Program-made: the position numbers and the translations under genes
The notes under the pieces: model-generated
Databases searched by the model: none
Told to the model about the DNA's origin: nothing
The model's input: only the letters and a program-made list of their open reading frames with translations
Shown: positions 17,081 through 26,115 of the stretch, one piece after another
Position numbering within the stretch: position 1 is the stretch's first letter
Layout of the letters: each line of letters opens with the position of its first letter
Source: Silvibacterium bohemicum
GTDB lineage: Bacteria; Acidobacteriota; Terriglobia; Terriglobales; Acidobacteriaceae
DNA: 64,000 nucleotides
Direction of reading: 5' to 3'
Assembly: GCF_001006305.1 (NCBI RefSeq)
Contig: NZ_LBHJ01000012.1
Coordinates: 718,231-782,230 of the forward strand

Positions 17081-18787
17081 TCAGTCGCCGTCCATTGCTC
17101 TCGTTGCCAGGTCGCGCTCTACGGCTTCGAGAGATTCTCCAGCCAGCCGGGCGCGGATAGCCCCAGCGTCGTGGCGGCCAAAGTAGTTGCGCAGGTTTTC
17201 GCCGGGCGTGCGTTCGTTGAGATATGCGCCAAGCAGGCGGGTGAGCGCTGCCGGCACTTCGGTTGCGGGAGCGCGATAGCCGACCGGCCGGGCGATCGCG
17301 GCGTGCGCGCCGACCGCACCACCTACGCAGAAATAGTAGGCGTCGACCATCTTGCCTTCGTGCTTGATCTTTTTGCCTTCGAGGCCGATGTCGGCGATCC
17401 AGTGCTGGCCGCAGCTGTTGGGGCATCCCGTGACGTGGAGCTTGAGCTGCTGATCGAATTGCGGCAGGCTCTCCTGCAGCTCGTCGACCAGCCAGCGGGT
17501 GAAGCCCTTGGTCTCGCTGATGGCCAGCTTGCAGAATTCTGTTCCTGTGCAGGCAATAGCGCCGCGCCAGAAGGGTGTGCCGTCGACATGCAGACCGATG
17601 TGCTGCAGCTCCTTGGCCAGCTCGCCTGCGCGAGCGGTATCGATGTTCACGAAGATCAGGTTCTGCATGATGGTGGTGCGGAGCTGGCCGTTGCCAAAGC
17701 GTTCGGCGAGGTCGGCCGCTGCGGCGAGCTGGTCGCCGGTAAGGCGGCCGCGCAGGACTGAAGCGCCGACGTAGCTGAGGCCGGGCTGTTTCTGCTTGTG
17801 AATGCCGACGTGGTCGCGAAGAACGTCTTCGGGAAGCTTCTCGGGCGCGCCGGGCTCGAATTTGTAACCGAGACGGCGTTCTACTTCCGCGAGGAAGCTC
17901 TCCGCGGTCCAGTTCTCCTTCATGAAGAGGTACTTGATGCGGGCGCGATCGCGGCTTTCACGCAGCACTTCCTGATCGCGGAAGATGGCGGTGATGGCGC
18001 GAGCCACATCGACAGCCTGATTGGGACGGACGAACGCATCCAATTTCACAGCAAGGTGCGGCTCGTTGGAAAGGCCTCCACCGACGCGGACGGTATAGCC
18101 CACCTCGCCGCTGTTGTTCTTGATGGCAGTGAAAGCGACGTCGTTGATCTCGGGGTAGCTGCACCAGACGGGGCAGCCGGTAGCGGAGATCTTGAACTTG
18201 CGCGGCAGGTTATAGAACTCGGGGTTGGCGACCAGGGCGTGAGCCAGCTCGACAGCGAGCGACGAAGCATCGGCAATCTCTTCGTGGTCGATGCCGGCCA
18301 GCGGGCAGCCGGTGACGTTGCGCACAACGTCGCCGCAGGCTCCCTTGGGAGAGAGGCCGATCTTGGTCAGCTCGTCGACGATCTCGGGAATGTCTTCGAT
18401 AGTCAGCCAATGAAGCTGGATGTTCTGCCGGGTGGTGATGTCGGCGACATTGCGGGCATGCCTTTCGGTGATGTCCGCGATGGTGCGCAGCTGATGCGAT
18501 GTGAGCAGGCCGTTGGGCAGGCCGATGCGCATCATGAAGTATTCGGTGGCGAGACCTTCGCCGCCCTTGCCGCCCACGGCGCCGATTCCATCGCCCTGGG
18601 TGTAGATACCCCACCACTTGAAGTAGGCGTTGGCCCATTCCGGCACGACGCTGCTGCGGCCCTCGCGGGCAAAGGCGCGGACCTCATCGAAGACTTCCCA
18701 CGGGTTCTTCTCGCGCTTGAGGCGTTCGATGCGCTGGGCTTTGGTTTCCTTGGCGGCTTCTTTGGGTGGGGCTATGATCTGAGTCAT
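17081..18787 (-). CDS. nirA: Ferredoxin-type nitrite/sulfite reductase (siroheme, 4Fe-4S)
   Basis: The protein is 568 residues from the ATG at 18787. The frame extends to a GTG at 18820, but that codon lies inside a terminator stem and is rejected. Two reductase half-repeats are present, each with a ferredoxin-like segment (FMMRIGLPNGLLTSHQLR; LRGRLTGDQLAAAADLAERF). The siroheme/4Fe-4S ligands are visible as CTGTEFC and GCPNSCGQ in the C-terminal half. Such enzymes reduce nitrite to ammonia or sulfite to sulfide with six electrons; sequence alone does not separate the two here. Siroheme genes follow on the same strand, and a structured leader precedes the gene. Confidence 0.9.
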   Translation of the reverse strand: MTQIIAPPKEAAKETKAQRIERLKREKNPWEVFDEVRAFAREGRSSVVPEWANAYFKWWGIYTQGDGIGAVGGKGGEGLATEYFMMRIGLPNGLLTSHQLRTIADITERHARNVADITTRQNIQLHWLTIEDIPEIVDELTKIGLSPKGACGDVVRNVTGCPLAGIDHEEIADASSLAVELAHALVANPEFYNLPRKFKISATGCPVWCSYPEINDVAFTAIKNNSGEVGYTVRVGGGLSNEPHLAVKLDAFVRPNQAVDVARAITAIFRDQEVLRESRDRARIKYLFMKENWTAESFLAEVERRLGYKFEPGAPEKLPEDVLRDHVGIHKQKQPGLSYVGASVLRGRLTGDQLAAAADLAERFGNGQLRTTIMQNLIFVNIDTARAGELAKELQHIGLHVDGTPFWRGAIACTGTEFCKLAISETKGFTRWLVDELQESLPQFDQQLKLHVTGCPNSCGQHWIADIGLEGKKIKHEGKMVDAYYFCVGGAVGAHAAIARPVGYRAPATEVPAALTRLLGAYLNERTPGENLRNYFGRHDAGAIRARLAGESLEAVERDLATRAMDGD

Positions 18788-18810
18788 CTCTTCTCTGAAT
18801 TTGGAAAGTA

Positions 18811-18833
18811 AAAAACCCACCGGCGATGGTGGG
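18811..18833 (-). terminator. Leader terminator before the nitrite/sulfite reductase gene
   Basis: On the minus strand CCCACC-ATCGCC-GGTGGG is followed by six T residues (18816-18833 plus 18810-18815). It ends about 23 bases before the ATG at 18787, so transcripts from the leader must read through it. That is the layout of a transcription attenuator. Confidence 0.75.
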
Positions 18834-18960
18834 CTGAGCGGGACGGTGTGTGCGATTAGGGTTCTGCTACGCGCACGTCCGGCTCAGCATGGGACAACAT
18901 GCTGGACAGCAAACTGCCGGAGTGGAATAAATCCGCACTCCCAACAGGATAAACGGTGAG
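18834..18960 (-). promoter_or_regulatory. Structured leader with short ORF upstream of nirA
   Basis: The minus-strand leader contains a 7-bp stem (18885-18904, CAGCATG/CATGCTG, 6-nt loop) and a 14-codon ORF (18856-18900, MLSHAEPDVRVAEP) that ends 22 bases before the terminator stem. The ORF has no clear ribosome binding site and no run of Cys or Met codons. A riboswitch or protein-bound leader is therefore as likely as ribosome-mediated attenuation. I recognise no named riboswitch class. Confidence 0.4.
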
Positions 18961-19068
18961 CCGGTCGGGGGCAAGCTAGGGCCACAGGTGAGTTTCATGG
19001 GTTTTGCAGCGGCTAGATTTCAGTGGGCTTTTGAGAATGCCGGCTTATGATGATTGCTGCGAGGCGCT

Positions 19069-20028
19069 ATGCAGCCGACTCCTTCCTCTACGCCCATTTC
19101 ATCGTCCATCGATTCCGGCCCGGTCTGGCCGGCTTTACCGCAATCGGCCTGGAGCGAGACCTGCGCTACTTTGCAGCTCTGGATGCAGATTGTGGGCAAG
19201 GTCAGGCTGGCGCTCACGCCGCCGATTAACCATACGTGGAACGTGACCCTGTATCCCACGGTGCGCGGCGTTACCACTTCGCCGATGGCCCATGGCACGC
19301 GCATTCTGCAGATAGACTTCGATTTCCTGGAGCACGCGCTCCTCCTGCAGACCAGCGATGGCGGCGTGCGCCGGATCGCGCTCCGGCCGATGACGGTGGC
19401 TGCATTCTACGGGGACGTGGTAGCCGCGTTGGCCGAGCTGGGCACTCCGGTGCACGTGTGGCCGGTGCCGGTGGAGATTGCAAAGCCCATCCCCTTCGAG
19501 CAGGATGAAACGCACAAGGCCTACGATCCTGAATATGCGCAGCGGTTTTGGCGGATTTTGCTGCAAACCAACCGTGTCTTCACTGTTTTCCGTGCGCGCT
19601 TCATCGGTAAGGTGAGCCCGATCCATCTTTTCTGGGGCGCATTGGACCTGGCTTGCAGCCGCTTCTCAGGCCGTACTGCGCCGGAGCATCCGAGCATGGC
19701 GGGATTGCCGGATCGCGTAACCCGCGACGCGTATTCGCACGAAGTCAGCAGCTGCGGTTTCTGGCCCGGTGCGCCGGGAATCGAACCGTTCTTTTACAGC
19801 TATGCCTACCCGGAGCCGCCCGGCTATCGGGAGTACCCCATCGCGCCAGCGTCGGGGGCGTTCGATGCGACGATGGGTGAGTTCGTGCTGCCGTACGAAG
19901 AAGTGCGCCGGTCCGCTGATCCGGATTCGGTGCTGCTGCAGTTTCTGCAGAAGACATATGAAGCAGCGGCGAACTGTGCGGGGTGGGATCGGACGGCGTT
20001 AGAAACGGCTGCCGGACGTAGCTCCTGA
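19069..20028 (+). CDS. DUF5996 family protein
   Basis: The product is 319 residues from the ATG at 19069 (GAGG precedes it); a TTG at 19054 is an alternative. The run WPALPQSAWSETCATLQLWM, QIVGKVRLALTPPINHTWNV and YPTVRGVTTSPMAHG matches DUF5996. HLFWGALDLACSRFSGRTAP and SHEVSSCGFWPG near the C-terminus hold conserved His, Trp and Cys residues. No signal peptide or membrane helix is seen. The family has no known function. The gene stands alone, divergent from nirA. Confidence 0.85.
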   Translation: MQPTPSSTPISSSIDSGPVWPALPQSAWSETCATLQLWMQIVGKVRLALTPPINHTWNVTLYPTVRGVTTSPMAHGTRILQIDFDFLEHALLLQTSDGGVRRIALRPMTVAAFYGDVVAALAELGTPVHVWPVPVEIAKPIPFEQDETHKAYDPEYAQRFWRILLQTNRVFTVFRARFIGKVSPIHLFWGALDLACSRFSGRTAPEHPSMAGLPDRVTRDAYSHEVSSCGFWPGAPGIEPFFYSYAYPEPPGYREYPIAPASGAFDATMGEFVLPYEEVRRSADPDSVLLQFLQKTYEAAANCAGWDRTALETAAGRSS

Positions 20029-20141
20029 AACTCTTCGATGAAGAGCGCGAGCGCTCTCGTGTATTCCGGTGGAAGCCCTTTACGCAGGTAGGCCCGCGTC
20101 GCGGACGCGGGCCTACCTGTTCGTGAAGATAAGCGGCTCTT

Positions 20142-23100
20142 TTAGAAGCTGAAGACGGCCTGGACAAAGATGCGGCGGCTGGCCGATCCCGAGGAGAAGA
20201 TCTGTCCGGCCAGAGCATTCGATTTGCCGAACTCGGGCGAGCCGAGAGTTCCCGTGGGCGGCGCAAGGTTGATGTCGTTGAAGAGGTTCAGCGCCTGCGC
20301 GTTGAAGGTCAGATTGTATTTGCGATTCAGGGCCTGCTGGCCGTTTCGGCCCCCGCCCGGTCCCCCCGGACCTCCCCGATTGCCGCTGAGGCCGCCAGGG
20401 CCTAAGCCGCCGCCGAGCCCACCGCCACCGCCGCCACGGCCACCACCGCCTCCTCCACCTCCGAAGCCGCCGCCTCCCGCAGGACCGCCGGCAACTTTGG
20501 GTCCGAAGGGAATGCTTTTGCTGGCGCGCAGATTGAAGGTAAAGAGTGTAGGCCCGTTCCCTATATTGACAGGGATGGGAGTCTCGCCTGCAGCCGGAGT
20601 GAGGTTGAAATTGCCGTAGGCTGTCGAGATGGTGTTGGTGTCACCGGCCTTGGCGAAGGATGGGCGGTCGTTGAAAAACGAATCTCCGTTCTGATCCTCA
20701 GGCAAGGTGACGTTGAAGGGTTTTCCGGACGCGACCACAACAAAGGGGCTAAAGCGCAGTCCCCAGCGCGTAGACCAGCTGCCGACCAGGAACATCTGGT
20801 TGCGCACATCAAAGGAGGCGCGGCCGTAATCCAGCTTCAGATCGGCGGAGTTGCTGGGATTGCTGTTGATGCCGCCGCTGTCGCTGTTGGCCCAGCTCGC
20901 CGTATAGAAGCCGAAGAGAGAGAGGCTGGGGCTGATGCGGGCATTGAAGTTGGCGATCAGCTGGTTCTGCTTGAAAACCGCTTCGGAGTAGTACTGATAG
21001 ATATTCGGAGCAGCCGGATCGTAGCCCAACACTTGCGGTGCGTTGGCATTGCGGGTGATGAATTGATGATTGCCGAGCGAGTTTAGGTAGGTGAGTGAGA
21101 TGGTCGATGTCTTAGACAGCTGGCGCTCGACTCCGATCGCGGCCTGCTGCGTGACGGGCGCGTGGAGGTTGGGTGCGATTTGGTAGACGGCCGTCTTGCT
21201 GCTGCTACTGCCTGCCTGGGAGCAGGATGTCAGATCATTTTGGGTGATACCGGTGGCCGAGTAGCAGGTTGGATTCTGAATGACAGCCTCAGCCTGCGGC
21301 GAATTTGCGTTGGCGTTGAGGCGCCTCTCCTGCAGGAGATTGGAGATAGCGAAGCGATCATAGAAAAATCCGTATCCGCCGCGGATGACGGTCTTGGGCT
21401 GCTTGCCGCCCTTGCCCACACCCCAGGCAAAGCTGAAGCGCGGAGCCCAGTCGTTCTTATCGCTGATGCTGGTCTGCGACTCCCAGCGCACGCCATAGCT
21501 GAGGGTCAGATTCTGGCGGGCGCGCCAGTCATCCTGGTAGAAGAGGCCGACATCGGTGAGGCCCACTTTGGTGGAGGGATTGCCGTAGACGAGATTCAAT
21601 TGGCTGGGACCGCCGCCGGCGGCGTGAATCTGCGCCCAGCTCTGGCCGGTGCCGAGTCCCTGGATGGTGCTGCCGTAGGCCTGAGCGGGCGAAGAGGAGA
21701 CGCAGCCGGTCTCTCCTGCGCTGCACCTGTTGCCGCCGAAGGTGAAGAGGCCGTTGAAGCTGGAGTTCGCGGTATTGGCGTCGCGTGCGAAGCGCAGACG
21801 GCCGCCGACATTGATGGAGTGGGTCTTGAGCGCGATCTCGGTCAGGTTCTGCAGCTCGTAGTGGAGTGAGTGGTCTTTGATGATCTGGTCGCTGTTGCCG
21901 CCGAAGGTTTCCAGGCCGGAAACCTGCACCTGCGGAGTGAGGGTCGACGGAGTTTCGCTGGAGAAATCGCGCAGGAACTGAAAGCGGGTTTCGTTGATGA
22001 CCTTGTCGCTGATGATCTGGGTGTCGCTGATCTGGACGGTGTGCTCGGTGGAGTCCTGCTTGTAGGCCTGATCGCGCAGTGAAAACTGGCCAACACCCTG
22101 GTTCTGCTCGCCGTTGTCGTAATACTGGTACCGGACACTTAACGTGTTCTTCGCGCCGATGGCCAGATCGATGCGCGGGCTGATGTTGGTGCGGGTGCGG
22201 GGCGCGACCAGCGCATCGTTGAAGCCTACAGTGCCGTAGTCGGCTGGATTGGTGAAGATGCCGTTGGCGAAATCGCCGTTCACCTCGCCGGCCAGGCGAA
22301 ACGCGCTGACGATGGCGTCGTCTTGAATAATGCGATGTTCGGCGCTGACGAAGAACGACGCGTTTTTGCTTATCGGCCCGTTCACCGTGCCGTTGTATTG
22401 ATAGCTGTAGTAGTCCGGGATGTTTTTTGAAAAGGGATTGCCGGTATTCAGCTGCGAGGGATCGCCCTGAATGAAGAACTGACCGTGCAGCTTGTCTGTG
22501 CCGGGCTTGGTGAGGATCTCAATGCGTCCGTAGCCTAGCTTGTCGTATTCGGCGGAGAAGGGATTCTGGTTGATGCGAATTTCACGGATGGCGGATTTCG
22601 GCGGAAGCTGTCCGGCGGTAAAGCCGTCGATATAAATTTGCCCGCCATTTGGACCCGCTCCAGGGCCGGCGAGCGCACTCAGTTCGTTCTGCAGCTCATC
22701 GGGATCGTCGGAGAGCGCATCGAGATCTTTGCCTTTGATGACCAGGCTGTTGGCATTGCTGGTGGGATCGACGCTGACCGTCGGCGTGTCTTCGTTGACC
22801 ACCACCTGCTGCTTCTCGACCTCGATTTGCAGGGCGATGTCGAATTGCTTGCTCTGTCCGGAGGCTAGAACGACGGCCTTCGAACTCGACTGTGCGAAAC
22901 CCTGCGCTCCCGCAAGGACGATGTAGGTTCCGGCAGGCAATCCCTTGGTCTGATAGGCGCCCGAGGAATCTGATGTCGCAGTCGCGATGGTGTGGCCGTC
23001 GGGCGTGGTGATGCTCACCGTGGCATTGGGAATTACCGCGCCGCTGGGATCGGTGACCGTACCGCGAAGGATGCCATTTCCGGCCTGCGCCCACAGGGTC

Positions 23101-23168
23101 GGGGCGAGCGCGAGAAGAAACATAGCCAGGCAGAGACACAAAGAGCGAAGGATGAGCTTGTAAGTCAC
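20142..23168 (-). CDS. Oar-like TonB-dependent receptor with Gly-rich insertion
   Basis: This 1008-residue protein starts at a GTG with GGGAG upstream. A signal peptide (about 1-28, ending LWAQAG) is followed by a carboxypeptidase regulatory-like domain (GILRGTVTDPSGAVIPNATV, about 30-120) and a plug-like segment (about 140-230, GPNGGQIYIDGF). A large barrel follows, with many alternating aromatic strands and the terminal Phe (FVQAVFSF). Near residue 900 about 50 residues are almost all Gly with Arg and Pro, just before NLTFNAQALNLFNDINLAPP. Oar-type receptors are abundant in Acidobacteriota and their ligands are mostly unknown. A secreted DUF5666-like gene lies upstream on the same strand. 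Confidence 0.92.
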   Translation of the reverse strand: MTYKLILRSLCLCLAMFLLALAPTLWAQAGNGILRGTVTDPSGAVIPNATVSITTPDGHTIATATSDSSGAYQTKGLPAGTYIVLAGAQGFAQSSSKAVVLASGQSKQFDIALQIEVEKQQVVVNEDTPTVSVDPTSNANSLVIKGKDLDALSDDPDELQNELSALAGPGAGPNGGQIYIDGFTAGQLPPKSAIREIRINQNPFSAEYDKLGYGRIEILTKPGTDKLHGQFFIQGDPSQLNTGNPFSKNIPDYYSYQYNGTVNGPISKNASFFVSAEHRIIQDDAIVSAFRLAGEVNGDFANGIFTNPADYGTVGFNDALVAPRTRTNISPRIDLAIGAKNTLSVRYQYYDNGEQNQGVGQFSLRDQAYKQDSTEHTVQISDTQIISDKVINETRFQFLRDFSSETPSTLTPQVQVSGLETFGGNSDQIIKDHSLHYELQNLTEIALKTHSINVGGRLRFARDANTANSSFNGLFTFGGNRCSAGETGCVSSSPAQAYGSTIQGLGTGQSWAQIHAAGGGPSQLNLVYGNPSTKVGLTDVGLFYQDDWRARQNLTLSYGVRWESQTSISDKNDWAPRFSFAWGVGKGGKQPKTVIRGGYGFFYDRFAISNLLQERRLNANANSPQAEAVIQNPTCYSATGITQNDLTSCSQAGSSSSKTAVYQIAPNLHAPVTQQAAIGVERQLSKTSTISLTYLNSLGNHQFITRNANAPQVLGYDPAAPNIYQYYSEAVFKQNQLIANFNARISPSLSLFGFYTASWANSDSGGINSNPSNSADLKLDYGRASFDVRNQMFLVGSWSTRWGLRFSPFVVVASGKPFNVTLPEDQNGDSFFNDRPSFAKAGDTNTISTAYGNFNLTPAAGETPIPVNIGNGPTLFTFNLRASKSIPFGPKVAGGPAGGGGFGGGGGGGGRGGGGGGLGGGLGPGGLSGNRGGPGGPGGGRNGQQALNRKYNLTFNAQALNLFNDINLAPPTGTLGSPEFGKSNALAGQIFSSGSASRRIFVQAVFSF

Positions 23169-23307
23169 AGTACTCCCGAAACAAAGAGAAGTTATATGGA
23201 TGACGCAGTACGCCGCATGGCCTGTGCGGCGGAGGCAAAACTATGTGAGCAGGCATTTCCTTCATGCCCGCCTGAATGGTGCTCTGCTATAAAGACGCAA
23301 ATTTCTC

Positions 23308-24471
23308 TTACTGTGTTCCTTCACCCGCTCCCGCGCCGCCTCCGCCCAGGTTCCAGGAGGCCGAGAACATATCCCGGCTGGCGGAGGGCGATGCGGTGAG
23401 GATGGGCTCAACGCCGGCGAGCAGGGTCACAGCGGTTGCGGCGTCAGGTGTTCCTTGCGTGGCGACGATCATGACCGCGTCGCCCTTGTGAAGATCGGAA
23501 AGCTGTAGAGCAGGCGTGCGTTGCAGAAATTGCGAGAGGTCGCCGTTGCGCTGTCCACCGCCGGGACGTTGTCCGTTTTCGGACGGCGGGTTTGCAGCTG
23601 GCGCCTGCGCCGTGCTCTCGGTATGCGTCGCGCCGCCATTCTTGAATCGAGCGGCCAGCGCCTGGGCCATCATCGGCGGCAGCTTGTGCAGTTGCGAATC
23701 CGCGCTAACGCGGATGACGACGGGCTTCTTGGTTGCGAGGTCAGTCACGGTCACGCTATTGGCGGAGGCATCGACGGAGACTACCGTTCCCGAGATGTTA
23801 CGGAACGAGCCTGCGATGACTTCGTCCGCCGCGACTTCGCTGTTGTCGGCATTGTGTTCGCCGCGCGCACGAATCTGATCTCCGGTGTGGATCTGGTCAA
23901 GCGTCGATGGCTTGGCGTCGGAGAACTTGATCGATTCCGGATCGTAGCGGCGGACAACGGTTTTTGGCGTTGTATGGATGATCCAGGTCTTGGCGCCGGC
24001 GGCAACAGTGACTGTTCCCGCCGCGGTGTCGACCGATTTGACCAGCCCGCCCACGCCGCGGCGCTGCCAATCAGCCTGATCGGCCTGCTGCTGCTGGGCA
24101 ATGTCTGTCTGCTTCATGGCGATGACGGTCGTGGCGGTCGGTGCAGAGCCGTCGGCCGCGGGATGAATAGCGACCAGTACGCGGTCGCCGATTACAAGGT
24201 CGGTGATCGCGATGGGAGTGGCTCCGGCCAGGGTCTTGGCTCCCGGTGCGGTGCGCAGGACGTGCGCCGTCTCGCTGAGAATCACAGTGGTGGGTGAGCC
24301 TGTGTCCGGCTTGATGGTGAGGGATTTGCCGTCGATCGCTGTGATCGCGCCCACCAGCCGGTTCGCACTCGTCTGCTGGGCGGCCGGCAGTTGTGCTGCA
24401 GTCGGATGGACGAGAATGCTGCCGAAACCGCCGAACATCATAAGTGAGAATGCGATGCTTCTTCTGCCCAT
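23308..24471 (-). CDS. Secreted DUF5666-like protein
   Basis: The 387-residue protein has a signal peptide (MGRRSIAFSLMMFGGFGSIL... to about 26). At least three beta-rich repeats follow, of the form LVGAITAIDGKSLTIKPDTG, LVKSVDTAAGTVTVAAGAKT and ISGTVVSVDASANSVTVTDL, each followed by a segment like LVIGDRVLVAI or IHTGDQIRARG. This matches DUF5666-type OB-like repeats. A Gln/Gly/Pro-rich linker (NPPSENGQRPGGGQRNGD) precedes the last repeat, and the C-terminus is Gly-rich. It is likely periplasmic or surface-exposed. It may share a transcript with the Oar-like receptor 139 bases downstream. Confidence 0.7.
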   Translation of the reverse strand: MGRRSIAFSLMMFGGFGSILVHPTAAQLPAAQQTSANRLVGAITAIDGKSLTIKPDTGSPTTVILSETAHVLRTAPGAKTLAGATPIAITDLVIGDRVLVAIHPAADGSAPTATTVIAMKQTDIAQQQQADQADWQRRGVGGLVKSVDTAAGTVTVAAGAKTWIIHTTPKTVVRRYDPESIKFSDAKPSTLDQIHTGDQIRARGEHNADNSEVAADEVIAGSFRNISGTVVSVDASANSVTVTDLATKKPVVIRVSADSQLHKLPPMMAQALAARFKNGGATHTESTAQAPAANPPSENGQRPGGGQRNGDLSQFLQRTPALQLSDLHKGDAVMIVATQGTPDAATAVTLLAGVEPILTASPSASRDMFSASWNLGGGGAGAGEGTQ

Positions 24472-24756
24472 CGAAAACCTTTTCCTCTGCTGCGCCGCGA
24501 CCCGGCGCTCTCCCCTTCGGGCATTGGTGCTCAGAATGACGTATTACTCGTTCAAAAGTTTCATGAATCGTGCAACATACGTTCAGTTTAAACGGAAAAA
24601 ACCGGCACTTTGTTGAGAGCGAACAGGGTGTAGGTTCTAAAAGGTGGCAGTGCAGCGCGCTGAAGAGAAATCCTTGAAGCAGGTATGATTCTCGGCAGGC
24701 ACAAATCCCCACGGGCCGCGACCAAGCCAGCGGTCTATCGGTAGGATGCTAAAAAA
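24472..24756. other. Intergenic region between divergent genes
   Basis: About 285 bases lie between the DUF5666-like gene and the tandem repeat before the transporter. I see no open frame with codon structure here. The only recognisable element is TGCTCAGAATGAC at 24528-24540, the same string that precedes hairpin repeats 3 and 4, but no hairpin follows it here. Promoters for both divergent genes should lie in this stretch. Confidence 0.5.
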
Positions 24757-24784
24757 CACAAGGAATACTCCACAAGGAATACTC
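24757..24784 (+). repeat. Perfect 14-bp tandem duplication before the sugar transporter
   Basis: CACAAGGAATACTC occurs twice in immediate tandem. Each copy carries an AAGGA string that resembles a ribosome binding site; the start codon lies nine bases after the second copy. Confidence 0.8.
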
Positions 24785-24793
24785 TAGGATCCG

Positions 24794-26095
24794 ATGGCCA
24801 TCAGCAACGCAGGAAGTTCGACCCGAATCACCGCCGCTCCGGGCGGCAACAGTTATAAGAGCGCATTCGCGATGGTCACCACGCTGTTTTTCGTGTGGGG
24901 ATTCCTGACTTCGCTCAACGACATTCTGATTCCGCATCTGAAGGCGATCTTCGACCTTAACTATGCCGGGGCTCTGCTGATTCAGTTCGCCTTTTTTTCG
25001 GCGTACGCGGCTTTCGGCCTTATCTCGGGCAAAATCGTGGAGTGGATCGGCTACCAGCGCACCATGGTCGCCGGCCTGCTGACCATGGGAGTGGGCGCAA
25101 TACTGTTTGTTCCCGCCGCCAACATGCCGTCGTTCCCGCTCTTCCTGACAGCCCTCATCGTGCTGGCCGCGGGCATTACCGCGCTGCAGGTCGCGGCGAA
25201 TCCTTATGTCACGGTGCTGGGATCCCCGCAGACCGCTTCGAGCCGCCTCAATCTGACCCAGGCTTTCAACTCACTGGGCACGACCATCGGGCCTCCGCTG
25301 GGCGGATGGCTGATCCTGAAAGGCGCCGAGAAGACGGTCGAGAACACCGATACGATGTCCAAGGCCGCGCTGCATGCCTATCGCATTCAGCAGGCGGCGA
25401 CGGTGAAATTTCCTTACCTGGCGATCACGCTGGCATTGGTCGTGCTAGCGCTGGCGATTGCGTTCTATAAATTTCCACGGCTCGACACCACGAAGGATTA
25501 TCGTCCGACCAAGGCCGCCGACAAGGGTGCGTCGATGTGGCGTTACCCCCACGTGGTGCTGGGTGCAGTCGCTATCTTTGTCTACGTGGGGGCCGAGGTC
25601 TCGATCGGCAGCTTCCTCATCAACTACTTCAATCAGTCCTACATTCTCGGGCTGACCGCGCTGGCCGCGGCGAATCTGGTGCCGTTTTACTGGGGCGGCG
25701 CCATGGTAGGGCGCTTCCTGGGTTCGGCCGTGCTGCAAAAAGTGAAGACCGGACATCTGCTCACCTTCTGCGCCATCGTGGCGGGGCTGCTCGTGCTTAT
25801 ATCCATGATGACCTCGGGTCACGCCGCGGCATGGAGCATCCTGGCGGTCGGCTTCTTCAACTCGATCATGTTCCCCTCGATCTTCACCCTCGGCGTCGCC
25901 GAGATGGGACCGCTGACCGGCGAGGCCTCAGGGCTGCTGGTGACGGCCATCGTGGGTGGCGCGATCATTCCCGAGATTCAGGGAGTGCTCGCGGACAAGA
26001 TCGGCATCCATCACGCGTTTATCGTGCCGGTGATCTGCTATGTCTTCATCGCCTATTACGGATGGAGAGGATCGCGCATCATCCAGCCATCGTAG
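24794..26095 (+). CDS. FucP-family sugar/H+ symporter (MFS)
   Basis: The protein is 433 residues with twelve predicted spans. TTLFFVWGFLTSLNDILIPH is the diagnostic start of the FucP/glucose-galactose porter branch, and LQVAANPYVTVLGSPQTASS, RLNLTQAFNSLGTTIGPPLG and GVLADKIGIHHAFIVPVICY continue the match. These symporters import L-fucose, galactose, glucose or similar sugars with protons. No catabolic gene is beside it, so the sugar cannot be fixed. Tandem AAGGA copies lie directly upstream. A hairpin 29 bases after the stop probably terminates it. Confidence 0.92.
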   Translation: MAISNAGSSTRITAAPGGNSYKSAFAMVTTLFFVWGFLTSLNDILIPHLKAIFDLNYAGALLIQFAFFSAYAAFGLISGKIVEWIGYQRTMVAGLLTMGVGAILFVPAANMPSFPLFLTALIVLAAGITALQVAANPYVTVLGSPQTASSRLNLTQAFNSLGTTIGPPLGGWLILKGAEKTVENTDTMSKAALHAYRIQQAATVKFPYLAITLALVVLALAIAFYKFPRLDTTKDYRPTKAADKGASMWRYPHVVLGAVAIFVYVGAEVSIGSFLINYFNQSYILGLTALAAANLVPFYWGGAMVGRFLGSAVLQKVKTGHLLTFCAIVAGLLVLISMMTSGHAAAWSILAVGFFNSIMFPSIFTLGVAEMGPLTGEASGLLVTAIVGGAIIPEIQGVLADKIGIHHAFIVPVICYVFIAYYGWRGSRIIQPS

Positions 26096-26115
26096 AGATC
26101 GATTCACCGACAAAA

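Noticed and set aside
17798-18811. Plus-strand frame of 337 codons opposite nirA.
   Set aside because: The nirA strand carries the siroheme ligands. The antisense frame is a coding shadow.
18788-18820. GTG at 18820 as the start of the nitrite/sulfite reductase.
   Set aside because: The codon sits inside the stem of an intrinsic terminator, so the ATG at 18787 is used.
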